The notes below the pieces were generated by a model. It had not been told where the DNA came from. It saw only the letters and a list, made by a program, of their open reading frames with translations, and did not search any database. From positions 248,001-312,000 of the forward strand of contig NZ_JBHJHP010000001.1 in NCBI RefSeq assembly GCF_042219855.1: DNA of 64,000 bases, read 5' to 3'. Shown piece by piece: positions 9,980-20,000 of this stretch. How positions within the stretch are numbered: the stretch's first letter is position 1; each line of letters begins with the position of its first letter. The position numbers and the translations under genes are program-made. This stretch comes from JBHJHP01 sp042219855 (GTDB lineage: Bacteria > Bacteroidota > Bacteroidia > Bacteroidales > UBA5342).

Positions 9980-10012
9980 AAAGTCTAAGTTTTTCCATTA
10001 ATAATTTACAGC

Positions 10013-10810
10013 ATGTTAAAAAAATGCATAATGTCAAGGCCTTTACATATCATTCTTCTGGTAATTTTATTTTCGTTTAAGTTGCATTCGCAAATTTATT
10101 TTGAAGGCTACACCGGATATTCATTTGATACAAATCCGGTTAAGGTACCTAACTATTACAGTATTAACGATTATGAACAGGCGTTTTATGACGTGACAAC
10201 TTACAGTACAGGTGTCAATTTTGGAATAGGGGTGGGATATACTGTAAATGATAATATTTCTTTTGTCGTTGGAGTAAAAACCATTCAACAGAAGAACAGT
10301 TATGCCAATAATGACTGGCTCGCATTAATAGAGAATAAAGAGAAATATATACTATCGGGTTTGTATGGAACTCTTGAAACACAAAACCAATCTCTTGAAA
10401 TAATGCCACAGATAGTATACAGGTTTAACGGATCAAAATTTGTACCGTATTTTAAGGCCGGGATGGAGATAGTGAATTTAAAATCGAATGTAATACATAC
10501 TGAAACTGATTTGAGCTCACACGATTTTAAGGAAGTTGAATGGGAAAAGTCAGGAAAGTGGAACGCCGGATTAATTGTTAATTTTGGTATTGAATATATA
10601 GTTAACAAACATTTTTCGATCTATTCAGAGTTAATGTTTGTAAATACAGAGTATGTCTTTAGAAATTCTGAGCTGAAAAGATATGAAATAGAAAATGAGG
10701 ATTTCCTGAGATTGGTTGAAGAAACAGATATAGAATTGTCGGAAGAAGAAGGCAGAACGGATTTTAGTCACATTGGTCTGAACGTAGGGGTCAGATATTA
10801 TCTGAAATAG
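10013..10810 (+). CDS. Outer-membrane beta-barrel protein, paralogue of the preceding gene
   Basis: 265 residues. The signal peptide core IILLVILFSFKLHSQ is preceded by MLKKCIMSRP; either ATG (10013 or 10031) could start it. The mature protein has barrel-like strands (FGIGVGYTVNDN, YFKAGMEIV, GLIVNFGIEYIV) and a final strand IGLNVGVRYYLK typical of Bacteroidota outer-membrane barrels. An acidic loop near residues 225-245 (ELSEEEGRTD) probably faces outward. It follows the previous barrel gene by 33 bp on the same strand. No specific substrate or partner is recognisable. Confidence 0.75.
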   Translation: MLKKCIMSRPLHIILLVILFSFKLHSQIYFEGYTGYSFDTNPVKVPNYYSINDYEQAFYDVTTYSTGVNFGIGVGYTVNDNISFVVGVKTIQQKNSYANNDWLALIENKEKYILSGLYGTLETQNQSLEIMPQIVYRFNGSKFVPYFKAGMEIVNLKSNVIHTETDLSSHDFKEVEWEKSGKWNAGLIVNFGIEYIVNKHFSIYSELMFVNTEYVFRNSELKRYEIENEDFLRLVEETDIELSEEEGRTDFSHIGLNVGVRYYLK

Positions 10811-10922
10811 ATAGATTTTGGCAGCAGTTTATTTAAGCCTTTTGTCCTTTGATTTTATAAGTTGAAACTAATTCTCAGCTTTTTAATTTTGTCCAATACC
10901 GCCTGTTCCTCATTCTGTTTTA

Positions 10923-10930
10923 TATATTTG
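10923..10930 (+). promoter_or_regulatory. TAnnTTTG element abutting the cotH-like gene
   Basis: TATATTTG matches the Bacteroidota -7 consensus. It ends only 5 bp before the ATG at 10936, so transcription from it would give a nearly leaderless mRNA. It may therefore be a chance match. Confidence 0.35.
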
Positions 10931-10935
10931 CAGGT

Positions 10936-13125
10936 ATGAAACCTTACTATTTAGTACTGCTTGCTATCATTTTATTTGCTATTCCTCTATTTTCTCAGGT
11001 CGATCATTATGAAACAATTATAAAAGCTGAAGATAACTGGCATTATTTTATTGGAAACTCAGAACCGGATGCAAGCTGGAATACAGCCGGATTTGATGCT
11101 TCTGGATGGACACAGGGAAATGGTGGTATCGGATATGGAGACGGGGATGACCAAACGGTAATCCCGGCTGTGGTATCACTGTATATGCGTAGAATGTTTA
11201 ATGTTGATGATAATTCCATTATTGAGACAGCAGTATTAAATATAGATTATGATGATGCTTTTGTGGCTTATCTGAATGGAACAGAAATCGCCCGTTCAGG
11301 TATTGATGGTCTTCCACCGGCATATAACCAGACAGGTATCAGTCATGAGGCTCTGATGAAAGATGGTAATCTTCCGGAAGAATTTGTGATTGATCCGGAT
11401 CTTATCAAATCTGTGATAACAAATGGAAACAATGTACTGGCCATTCAGGTTCATAATACCTCTTCTGCGTCTTCAGATATGTCGGCTATTCCTTTTCTTT
11501 CAGTCGGTGTGAATGTATCGTTCAGAACCTGGACAGAAACACCGGAATGGTTTACTGAACCTACTGTATTTACCTCGTCGGACTTACCCGTTGTGGTTAT
11601 TGATACTGAAGACGGGATAACAATTCCGGATGAACCCAAAATAAGCGCCAACATGAAAATTATCCGTCATGCTGATGGTTCGCGTAACAATGTAAGTGAT
11701 ACAGGAACGGATTATGAGGGATATGTGGGTATTGAAATCCGTGGTGCCGCTTCTTCCGGTTATCCCCAAAAACCGTATGGCATTGAAACCCGCCTTGGTG
11801 ATGGTTCAAACAATAATGTAAAGATTTTTGGAATGCCAAAGGAGAATGACTGGATTATGCTGGCAAACTATAACGACAAAGTCTTCATGCGGAATACACT
11901 TGCGTTTAAACTGTTTAATGAAATGGGGCATTATGCACCCCGCACACAGTTCTGTGAACTATCACTGAACGGTAAGTATGAGGGCATTTACATCTTTACT
12001 GAACGCATAAAGCGTGATGATGGCCGGGTGGACATTGCCAGGCTGGATGAGGATGATAATGCCGGCGACAGCATCACAGGGGGATATATTTTTAAGATAG
12101 ATTACTTCTCGGATCTGGACAGTTGGGCGGGTGATTATGCTCCTGTAGGCAATGAAGGTGCTACTGTGCATTATGTTTATCATGATCCGGAATACGATGA
12201 AATTACAGCAGAACAGAAAGCCTATATTCATGCTTACATCAGTTCAATGGAATCTGTTTTATACGGTAATGATTTTGCTGATCCTCGGACAGGATATTCG
12301 GATTATCTGGATGTCAATTCCTTCATTGATTATTTTATCATGGGAGAACTCACCAGGAATGTGGATGCCTATAAAAAAAGCAAGTATTATTATAAAGATA
12401 AAGACAGCAAGGATGGCCTGATCCATTCCGGACCGGTGTGGGATTACGACTGGGCCTGGAAAAACCTGATTGATGGCTGTACCATGTTTAATGCAACGGA
12501 TGGATCAGGATGGGCGTATAAGATTGGCAGCATCTGTCACCCCAGACCAACACCTGCCGGCTGGATAGAACGATTGATGCAGGATCCCTTATTTGAACAG
12601 GAAGCCGCTAACCGCTATTGGTATCTCCGGCAAAATATTCTGAGCATAGATTATTTGTACCACTACATCGATTCAGTTGCATTGGTTTTAAATGAGGCGC
12701 AGCAAAGGCATTACAATCGCTGGCCAATACTTGGTATTAATGTGGGAGCACCTGAACAGGATGAACAACCAACGACATTTGCCGGTGAAATTGTCAAATT
12801 TAAAAACTGGATTGCTACCCGTATTGCATGGCTGGATAATAACATGCCGGAAGCAACCAATACTTTAAATGAGGGGCTTGTTGTAAATGATTTCGTTATA
12901 CGTGTTTTTCCCAACCCTGCTACGGATTGGATCTATGTGGAATCGGATAAAGCCATTCAAAAGATTGAGATTTGTAGCATGAATGGTGCAGTTATAGGAG
13001 CATTTTCTGTAAGTAATCCTTATTCTGTAAAATGTAACTTAGAAGGTTATTCGACAGGGATATATTTAATTAGAATGGTAACAGAAGAATCCGGAATTTT
13101 ATATAAAAAGTTTATTATTAGTTAA
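10936..13125 (+). CDS. CotH-kinase-family protein with T9SS sorting domain
   Basis: 729 residues with a signal peptide to about residue 21 (LLAIILFAIPLFSQ). Residues about 25-175 form a galactose-binding-like beta sandwich (WTQGNGGIGYGDG, DYDDAFVAYLNG). Residues about 230-640 match the CotH family, with the hallmark IHSGPVWDYDWAW and the upstream stretch NDWIMLANYNDK. CotH proteins adopt an atypical protein-kinase fold, and in Bacteroidota they are secreted proteins of unclear target. The C-terminal 75 residues (VFPNPATDW through GIYLIRM) are a T9SS type A sorting domain, so the product is exported to the surface or medium. Its sorting domain closely resembles that of the next gene, including an unusual Cys in SVKC. 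Confidence 0.88.
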   Translation: MKPYYLVLLAIILFAIPLFSQVDHYETIIKAEDNWHYFIGNSEPDASWNTAGFDASGWTQGNGGIGYGDGDDQTVIPAVVSLYMRRMFNVDDNSIIETAVLNIDYDDAFVAYLNGTEIARSGIDGLPPAYNQTGISHEALMKDGNLPEEFVIDPDLIKSVITNGNNVLAIQVHNTSSASSDMSAIPFLSVGVNVSFRTWTETPEWFTEPTVFTSSDLPVVVIDTEDGITIPDEPKISANMKIIRHADGSRNNVSDTGTDYEGYVGIEIRGAASSGYPQKPYGIETRLGDGSNNNVKIFGMPKENDWIMLANYNDKVFMRNTLAFKLFNEMGHYAPRTQFCELSLNGKYEGIYIFTERIKRDDGRVDIARLDEDDNAGDSITGGYIFKIDYFSDLDSWAGDYAPVGNEGATVHYVYHDPEYDEITAEQKAYIHAYISSMESVLYGNDFADPRTGYSDYLDVNSFIDYFIMGELTRNVDAYKKSKYYYKDKDSKDGLIHSGPVWDYDWAWKNLIDGCTMFNATDGSGWAYKIGSICHPRPTPAGWIERLMQDPLFEQEAANRYWYLRQNILSIDYLYHYIDSVALVLNEAQQRHYNRWPILGINVGAPEQDEQPTTFAGEIVKFKNWIATRIAWLDNNMPEATNTLNEGLVVNDFVIRVFPNPATDWIYVESDKAIQKIEICSMNGAVIGAFSVSNPYSVKCNLEGYSTGIYLIRMVTEESGILYKKFIIS

Positions 13126-13228
13126 TTTGATGATGCAAGATTTTTACTAAATTCGTATCGTGTTACCTGATGAGCTACATTAAAATATGGGTTTATCGCA
13201 TGTTGTTAAAATTTGTTTGAATTGTTGA

Positions 13229-14218
13229 ATGTTAAAATATCTAACTATGAAAAATTATCTGGTATTGATTTTTATGGTGTGGTTATCTGTAGTTTATGCA
13301 CAGGATATAACGGATAAATCCTTATATGTTTATTATCCATTTAATGGTAATGGGCTTGACCAAAGCGGGCATGGGAATAATGCTAAAGTTGAAGGTGCTC
13401 AGTTGGCTACAGACAGATTCGGCAATAAAAACTCATGTTATCAATTAATAGGGGATGGTGACAATATTTCATTTGGAAATTCTATTAATTTATGGGAAGC
13501 TGATTGGACGTATTCCATTTGGATCAAACTGGACGTATTACCAACTGTTGTAGATGATGCTTTTTTATTGAGCTATAAATCAATAGGGTATGGGGAGGAT
13601 GTGCATTTGTATGTAGATAATTTGGACAATAAAGTTAAAGCGTTTTTAAATGATGGTAATGAGAAAGTTTCAACAAATGCAATTATCGAAAAAGACAAAT
13701 GGTATCAAATAATTATTACTTATTCACAATCACTGTTATCTATTTATATCAATGGAGAGTTTAAAGTTGCATCATCTTCCGGTTTCTCCGATTCATATGA
13801 AAATTCAGATTTAATGATATCAAGTATTTACAATGATGATGCTTTAAAAGGAAGAATTTTTGGTTCGGTTGACGATGTAAGGCTGTATAACAGGGTTTTA
13901 AGCCAGGATGAAGTTGATAGTTTATATGTGTTGGAATCGACAGAAAATACACCAACAAATACAAGCAATTTGAAAGGAAATAATATTCTTAGTATATCCC
14001 CGAATCCGGCATATGACCGGGTTTATGTGGAATCGGATCAGACCATACAACAGGTAGAAATTTGTACGCTGAATGGTCAGATAATATCATCATTTCCGGT
14101 CACCAATCCGCATTCGGTAAAATGTGATTTAAATAGTTTTTCGTCAGGCATGTATGTGCTGAAAATAGCCACAACAGAAAACCGGGTTAGTTACAGAAGG
14201 GTAGTGGTTACTAAATAG
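13229..14218 (+). CDS. LamG/concanavalin-like domain protein with T9SS sorting domain
   Basis: 329 residues. The signal peptide (YLVLIFMVWLSVVYAQ) may start at 13229 or at the second Met at 13247. Residues about 28-225 form a LamG-like jelly roll (LYVYYPFNGNGLDQSGHGN, YSIWIKLDV, VDDVRLYNRVLS), a carbohydrate- or protein-binding fold. The C-terminal T9SS domain (SISPNPAYDRVYV through SGMYVLKIAT) is near-homologous to that of the preceding CotH-type protein. The gene lies 103 bp after it on the same strand, so both may be surface partners. No catalytic residues are recognisable. The gene is visibly more AT-rich than the CotH gene. Confidence 0.82.
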   Translation: MLKYLTMKNYLVLIFMVWLSVVYAQDITDKSLYVYYPFNGNGLDQSGHGNNAKVEGAQLATDRFGNKNSCYQLIGDGDNISFGNSINLWEADWTYSIWIKLDVLPTVVDDAFLLSYKSIGYGEDVHLYVDNLDNKVKAFLNDGNEKVSTNAIIEKDKWYQIIITYSQSLLSIYINGEFKVASSSGFSDSYENSDLMISSIYNDDALKGRIFGSVDDVRLYNRVLSQDEVDSLYVLESTENTPTNTSNLKGNNILSISPNPAYDRVYVESDQTIQQVEICTLNGQIISSFPVTNPHSVKCDLNSFSSGMYVLKIATTENRVSYRRVVVTK

Positions 14219-14451
14219 TATATTTTATTACTCTTTATTTTTATGTAAGTTTTTATAGATTGATTTTTAAGAATATAATCAAGTTTAAACGGTAACGTAT
14301 CAAAGGATAATTTTATTAAATCAGGCCCTCATTCATATCTGCAATTTTTGTTGTGAAGCATTCAAAATGTAACAGTTATGTATCAATAGTTATTATTCTT
14401 TTTCATAATTTTAGTTCTGATATTTAACTGTTGGTTTTAATGCTGACTTTT

Positions 14452-15465
14452 ATGAAAAGCTTTGATAAAATCATCCTTTTTGCGTTGGTGTTATCTCTTT
14501 ATTGCTGTGAAAAGGTTGGACCCATCGCCGATACCACTCCTACAAAATATTATTCAGGGCCTGTTTTGCTGGATATTGATAGAATAATTTCTGATTTACC
14601 GGATGATTTAATTTTAACCATACCAACATACGACAATAGTAATCAGGTTGTACATCCTGATATTTTAATTGATACGTTTAGTATTTACATGGTTTTAACG
14701 CCGTATCCCAATGGCAATGACAAATTTGAAAATCCTTGTTTATATACGAGCGATGACGGTATAAATTTTATTCCCTACGCTAAAAATCCCATTGTTGACA
14801 AACCACCTTACGATCATAATTGTGATCCGGATATTTTTACAGATGCATCAGGAAACCTGTGCATTTATTATATTGAAACCCTGAAACCGGAATACAATAA
14901 TTTGGTTCTTCTTTTTAAAAAGCGAAATCACGATGATTTTATAAAAAAGGTTTTAATTAAGTATGATTTCAGAGCAAGGGAGTCATTTATTGTTTCTCCA
15001 GCGTTTATAAGAGATCTTTATCAGGATACGTATCATTTATTTTATGTGAACCTTAGTGCTAAACCAATATTTAAAATAGAGTATCTGACTTCTGATTCCT
15101 TGCATCAATGGAATAAAAATGATCCGGTAACGGTAAATATGGCTTATCCTGATAACTTCAGACCCTGGCATATTGACATTACCAGTGACCAGGGCAAATA
15201 TTATCTTTTTATAAACGGGATATTTGGTGAGCGAAACAACAATGATTTAGTTGTTTATTTAGCTGAAAGTTCAGATTTAGAGAATTGGAATATTATGGGA
15301 CAGGTTCTGAACAGTAAAAAAATTCCAGACAATGATATGAATTACGTATATCGGTCAACAGGAATTATCAGGAATGATGTTATGGTAATTTGGTACTCCT
15401 ATGTGACGAAACATAATATATGGAAAATGGGATTGAAAAAGTTAAGACTGCAGGATATCAAATAA
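14452..15465 (+). CDS. Lipoprotein with five-bladed propeller fold, GH43/GH32-like
   Basis: 337 residues. A lipobox ends the signal sequence (IILFALVLSLYCC), so the product is a lipoprotein. Motifs typical of five-bladed glycosidase propellers recur: a blade start LYTSDDGINF followed by NCDPDIFTDASGNLCIYY, then DTYHLFYVNLS, RPWHIDITSDQGKYYLFI, and YRSTGII followed by WYSYV. The Asp-rich NCDPD could hold a catalytic acid or base, but I cannot align the full triad, so activity is unproven. The ATG at 14452 is preferred over an upstream TTG (14431) and ATG (14440) because it starts at the lipoprotein signal. It follows the LamG protein gene by about 230 bp. Confidence 0.7.
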   Translation: MKSFDKIILFALVLSLYCCEKVGPIADTTPTKYYSGPVLLDIDRIISDLPDDLILTIPTYDNSNQVVHPDILIDTFSIYMVLTPYPNGNDKFENPCLYTSDDGINFIPYAKNPIVDKPPYDHNCDPDIFTDASGNLCIYYIETLKPEYNNLVLLFKKRNHDDFIKKVLIKYDFRARESFIVSPAFIRDLYQDTYHLFYVNLSAKPIFKIEYLTSDSLHQWNKNDPVTVNMAYPDNFRPWHIDITSDQGKYYLFINGIFGERNNNDLVVYLAESSDLENWNIMGQVLNSKKIPDNDMNYVYRSTGIIRNDVMVIWYSYVTKHNIWKMGLKKLRLQDIK

Positions 15466-15837
15466 TTAATTCATTTTGTCTAATATTCTTTCACTATCCA
15501 CAGGAAACCTTTGCGTAATTTATCTATAATTTCAAAATTCTGATATCCAGTTGTCTAAGCCGGGTGAGTCAGGGATATTATTCCCACTGCTTCCACAGAA
15601 CCATCTCTCCAGGAACGACATTATCTTAGAAAATTACCGTTCAATTAAAACCAGGTCGCTATAGTTGAATGGCTGATCAGAGATAAAAGGGAAAGGCAGA
15701 ATGCAGTCGGTCTATAATATCATTATCATTCCATTAATGTGATATATCATATTACTTAGTGTGTTAATCATTACTAAAAGTAATTAACTCCATGATCTAA
15801 ACACATTAAATAATTGTATTGATAAGAAAATGATATC
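15466..15837. other. Intergenic region upstream of qorB
   Basis: 372 bp without a credible gene. It contains a perfect inverted repeat TTACT-AAA-AGTAA at 15771-15783 (listed separately) and a partly palindromic TGATATATCA at 15740-15749. The remainder is AT-rich and unremarkable. Confidence 0.5.
15771..15783. promoter_or_regulatory. Inverted repeat upstream of qorB, possible HxlR-type operator
   Basis: TTACT and AGTAA form a perfect 5-bp inverted repeat with a 3-bp spacer, 54 bp before the qorB ATG. HxlR/YodB-family regulators, which often control quinone reductases, bind short TACT/AGTA dyads. No HxlR gene lies in the window, so the assignment is inference. Confidence 0.35.
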
Positions 15838-16692
15838 ATGAAAATAGCAATTACAGGATCAACAGGTCAGTTGGGACGGAAAGTTATCAACCAACTAAAA
15901 AAAAGAATAGATACGGAGAATATTGTGGCTCTTGCCAGAAATACCGAAAAAGCCTCTGATCTGGGCGTACAGGTCCGTTTGTTTGATTACGACAAGCCGG
16001 ATATTTTGAAAGCAGCATTAAATGATATAGATACACTTCTGATGATATCTGCCAGCGAGATAGGTAAAAGGGTCAAACAACACACTAATGTGTTAAAAGC
16101 GGCTAAAGAAGCAGGAATTAAGTGGATTGTATATACCAGTCTTTTAAGGGCTGATACATCAGGGATTAATCTCGCCGGAGAGCATGTAGCAACAGAAAAA
16201 GCAATCATGGAATCCGGGATTGATTATACCATTTTACGTCATGGCTGGTACACCGAGAATTATACAGGGGCACTTGGCAATGCCCTCGCTTCCGGTACTT
16301 TAATTGGCAGTGCAGGAGATGGTAAAATATCATCCGCTACACGTGAGGATTTTGCTGAAGCTGCCGCGTTGGTTATGTTAGATGAAAAGAATAAAGGCAG
16401 AGTATTTGAATTTGCAGGTGATGAGGCATATACGCTCTCAGATCTGGCAGCTGAAGTATCCGGTCAGACAGGGAGAGAAATTCCTTACAGTAATTTACCT
16501 GAAGATGAATATGCACAGGTGCTGAATCAGTCCGGTATTCCGCAGGGTATTTCCGACGCCATTGCCAACTGGGATACCAGTGCATCTCAGGGTGACCTGT
16601 ATGATGACACGCATCAGCTGTCTACTGTATTAGGCAGACCGACCACTTCTTTGTCGCAGGCTGTTAATGATGCTCTCGAAGAAAATAAATAA
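15838..16692 (+). CDS. qorB: NAD(P)H:quinone oxidoreductase 2, NmrA/SDR family
   Basis: 284 residues. The N-terminal Rossmann motif GSTGQLGRKV (residues 7-16) binds NADPH. The whole protein follows the E. coli QorB (YtfG) pattern: TLLMISASEIGKR, KWIVYTSLLRADTS, YTILRHGWYTENY, AGDGKISSATREDFAEAA, and a C-terminal LGRPTTSLSQAV. QorB reduces quinones in the cytoplasm at the expense of NADPH and belongs to the atypical short-chain dehydrogenases that lack a Tyr-x3-Lys catalytic pair. The gene is monocistronic, with a clear terminator behind it and a candidate operator in front. Enterobacterial qorB has an HxlR regulator next door; none is present here. Confidence 0.9.
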   Translation: MKIAITGSTGQLGRKVINQLKKRIDTENIVALARNTEKASDLGVQVRLFDYDKPDILKAALNDIDTLLMISASEIGKRVKQHTNVLKAAKEAGIKWIVYTSLLRADTSGINLAGEHVATEKAIMESGIDYTILRHGWYTENYTGALGNALASGTLIGSAGDGKISSATREDFAEAAALVMLDEKNKGRVFEFAGDEAYTLSDLAAEVSGQTGREIPYSNLPEDEYAQVLNQSGIPQGISDAIANWDTSASQGDLYDDTHQLSTVLGRPTTSLSQAVNDALEENK

Positions 16693-16709
16693 TATAAACA
16701 GGTAAGAAT

Positions 16710-16744
16710 AAAAATTCTTTTCCTAAGCGGAAAAGGATTTTTTT
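16710..16744 (+). terminator. Rho-independent terminator of qorB
   Basis: AAAATTCTTTTCC and GGAAAAGGATTTT pair across the loop TAAGC with one G-U wobble, and the right arm runs into a T-tract. It begins 18 bp after the qorB stop. Confidence 0.85.
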
Positions 16745-17048
16745 ATGTTGAATTTAAAATTATAACTTACTGATAATAAATTATATACGTGTTATTCTGA
16801 TCCGTTTGTTGAATTGATTTACACCGGTCTGTAAATATTCACCGTATTAACGAAATAACCGATAGTATTTAAACTATTTTCTGATCCGGACCGGTTTTAT
16901 AAGGTTAAACAGATCGGGTGTTGTAGAATTCAATTGTTTACCTTTCTTCAACCTTCCTCAACAATTCATCTTCCAGCTATGTTATATCATGTAACTTTAA
17001 TGCATAATTCCCGTAACTTTACATGTAATCATCACAAACACAAATAAC
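16745..17048 (+). promoter_or_regulatory. Leader/promoter region of the Tricorn-like gene
   Basis: About 300 bp without a gene. GTAACTTTA occurs twice (16991-16999 and 17013-17021). TAACTTTA differs from the TAnnTTTG -7 consensus only at the last base, and the second copy lies 28 bp before the ATG, a reasonable promoter position. No clear -33 TTG was assigned. Confidence 0.35.
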
Positions 17049-20000
17049 ATGAGAAAACTAATCACATTTCTTTTTCTGCTATCCGTTTATGGTATGGCTC
17101 AGGCACAAATCAGTGCAAGTTTAATGCAACATCCTGATGTCTCAGACAATCAGGTTTGTTTTGTTTATGGAGATGATGTCTGGATCGCACCAAAGACAGG
17201 CGGTACAGCTACGCGTCTGAGTTCTCCCGAAGGTGCAGAGAGCTATCCCCGTTTTTCACCCGATGGTAGTATGATTGCCTATACAGCTAATTATCAGGGA
17301 AACAGCGATGTCTATGTCATTCCGGTTAAAGGTGGAATACCCAATCGTTTGACTTATCATGGTATGGCAGATGTTGTGCTGGGCTGGACACCGGACGGAA
17401 AATCTGTTTTGTTTGCTTCTTCACGTGAGAGCGGCAGACAAAGATATGCACAATTTTACACCATCCCTGTTGCCGGTGGATCGCCAATAAAACTGCCCGT
17501 TCCTTATGGATTCTATGCTTCGTTTTCACCGGATGGAAAGAAAATAGCGTTTACAGATATTTCACGCGTGAACCGAAACTGGAAACGTTATCGTGGAGGT
17601 ATGGCACCAGACATTACTGTATTTGATCTTAGCACTTATGCTTCTGAAAATATAACAAATAATGACGCAAACGATGAATTGCCCATGTGGGTAGGTAATG
17701 CCATTTATTATATGTCAGATGCAGGGCCAAACAAAAAGAATAATATCTGGAAATACGATCTGGCCTCAAAAAAGAATACACAGATGACACATTTTAAAGA
17801 TTATGACATCACTTTTCCGGGTAACAGCAATTCCGACATTATTTTTGAAGCCGGAGGGCAGCTCTATCTTTATAATATGGCATCAGAAAAAACCAATGAA
17901 CTAAAAATAAACCTGGTTTCTGATCAGCGGGAATTGATATCACAACTCAAAAAAGTGGATAAATATACGCAGTCCGCGACTGTATCTCCCGATGGAAACA
18001 GGGTAATTGTACAGGCCAGGGGAGAATTATTCGACCTGCCTGCTACGGAGGGCTTCGTATCCGACCTGACGCAAACACCGGGAGCAGCCGAACGTAATCC
18101 TTCATGGTCGCCGGATGGAAAAACACTGGCCTACTGGAGTGATGCTTCAGGTGAATATCAGCTGGTATTACGTGATATGACCGGAAATAATGAAGCCAAA
18201 ACAGTAACCAGTTTCTCAAATGGTTTCCGGTATGATATTTTCTGGTCACCCGACAGTAAAAAGCTGGCGTTTATAGACCAGGCCATGAACATATGTTACT
18301 ACGATGTTGAATCTGGTAAGGTAGTAAAATTTGATAGAGGTAAATACATGTATGAAGGAGGTTTGCGCAGCTTCAGGGTCTCGTGGTCACCCGACAGCAA
18401 ATTGATGACCTATTCACATAGCGTGAATAACCGCTTACTTACGGCTGTTTTTCTGTATGATACCGAAAACAGTAAGCTTACTCAACTGACCTCAGGTTAT
18501 TATGCTGATGCCAATCCGGTATTTAGTGCTGATGGCAAGTATTTGTTTTACAGTACCAACCGTTCATTTGATCCGGTCTATTCCGATTTGGATAATACCT
18601 TCATCTATCCAAATTCGACTCAGGTGGTTGTTGGTACATTAACAGCCGATGGGGAATCAATTCTGGCTCCTAAAAATGATGAAACCAAAATAGAAGAGAA
18701 GAAAAAGGAAAGTGAAGAGAAAGCGGATAAATCTAAAAAGGACAAAAAAGGTGAAAAGGAAGAGGCAAAAGAAGACAAACCTGAACCAGTAAAAATAGAT
18801 ACCGAAGGTTTCGAAGATCGTGTCGAGGTTCTGGATATTAAACCGGGAAACATAGGAAATTTGTCTGCTGTGGATGGTAAACTTATTTATGTACGATATC
18901 CTAATGCCGGAGCTCCTGAAGGCGAAAAACCACAGCTGAAGTATTACGACATCAAGGAACGGGAAGTTAAAACTATAGCTCCACAGGTATCTCAATACAG
19001 CTTAACGGCAGATGGTAAAAAAATGCTGGTTTCGCAGAATGGAAAAATGGCCGTTATTAATGTTGGTCCTGATCAGAAGATTGAAAAGACTGTACCGACC
19101 CAGGATATGGCCATGGAAGTAGTACCTAAAGAAGAGTGGAGACAGATATTTACGGATGTTTGGCGCATTGAACGTGATTTCTTTTATGATCCGAACATGC
19201 ATGGGGTGGATTGGAATGCCATGAAAAGCCGGTATGGGCAGTTGATTGAGCAGGCCAATTCCAGGAATGATGTTAACATCATAATCGGAGATCTGATTGC
19301 AGAACTCAATGCATCACATACATATAATGGGGGTGGTGATATAGAAAGAGCATCTCAGATGAACGTTGGTTATCTTGGGGCTGATCTGAAAGTTGAAAAC
19401 GGTGCATTTCGCATTAAGAAGATCATAACCGGTGCGCCATGGGATATTGAGGTCCGTTCTCCTCTGGATCAACCTGGTGTAAAAGTTAATGAGGGCGATT
19501 ATATTCTGGCAGTAAATGGTCAGAAAACAGATGTCAATAAACCAATATCGGCAGCATTTCAGGGCATGGCTGGTTCAACCGTTCAACTTACTGTTAACAG
19601 TGAACCAAATATGAAAGATGCGAAAAAAGTGCTGGTGAAACTGTTAAGTGATGAAACACGTTTGCGTCATCTGGCATGGATTGAGAGTAACCGCGAAAAA
19701 GTAGATAAAGCAACGGATGGTAAAATCGGGTATGTTTATGTACGCAGCACTGGTGTGGATGGACAAAATGAGCTGATTCGTCAGTATTACGGACAAATAG
19801 CAAAAGAAGGCTTTATTATTGATGAACGTTTCAATAGTGGAGGCCAGATCCCGGATCGTTTTGTTGAACTGCTGAACCGTAAACCCCTTGCATTTTTTGC
19901 TGTAAGAGATGGTAAAGACTGGCAGTGGCCACCTGCCGCCAATTTCGGACCCAAAGTGATGCTGATTAATGGCTTCAGCGGTTCCGGTGGGGATGCCTTC

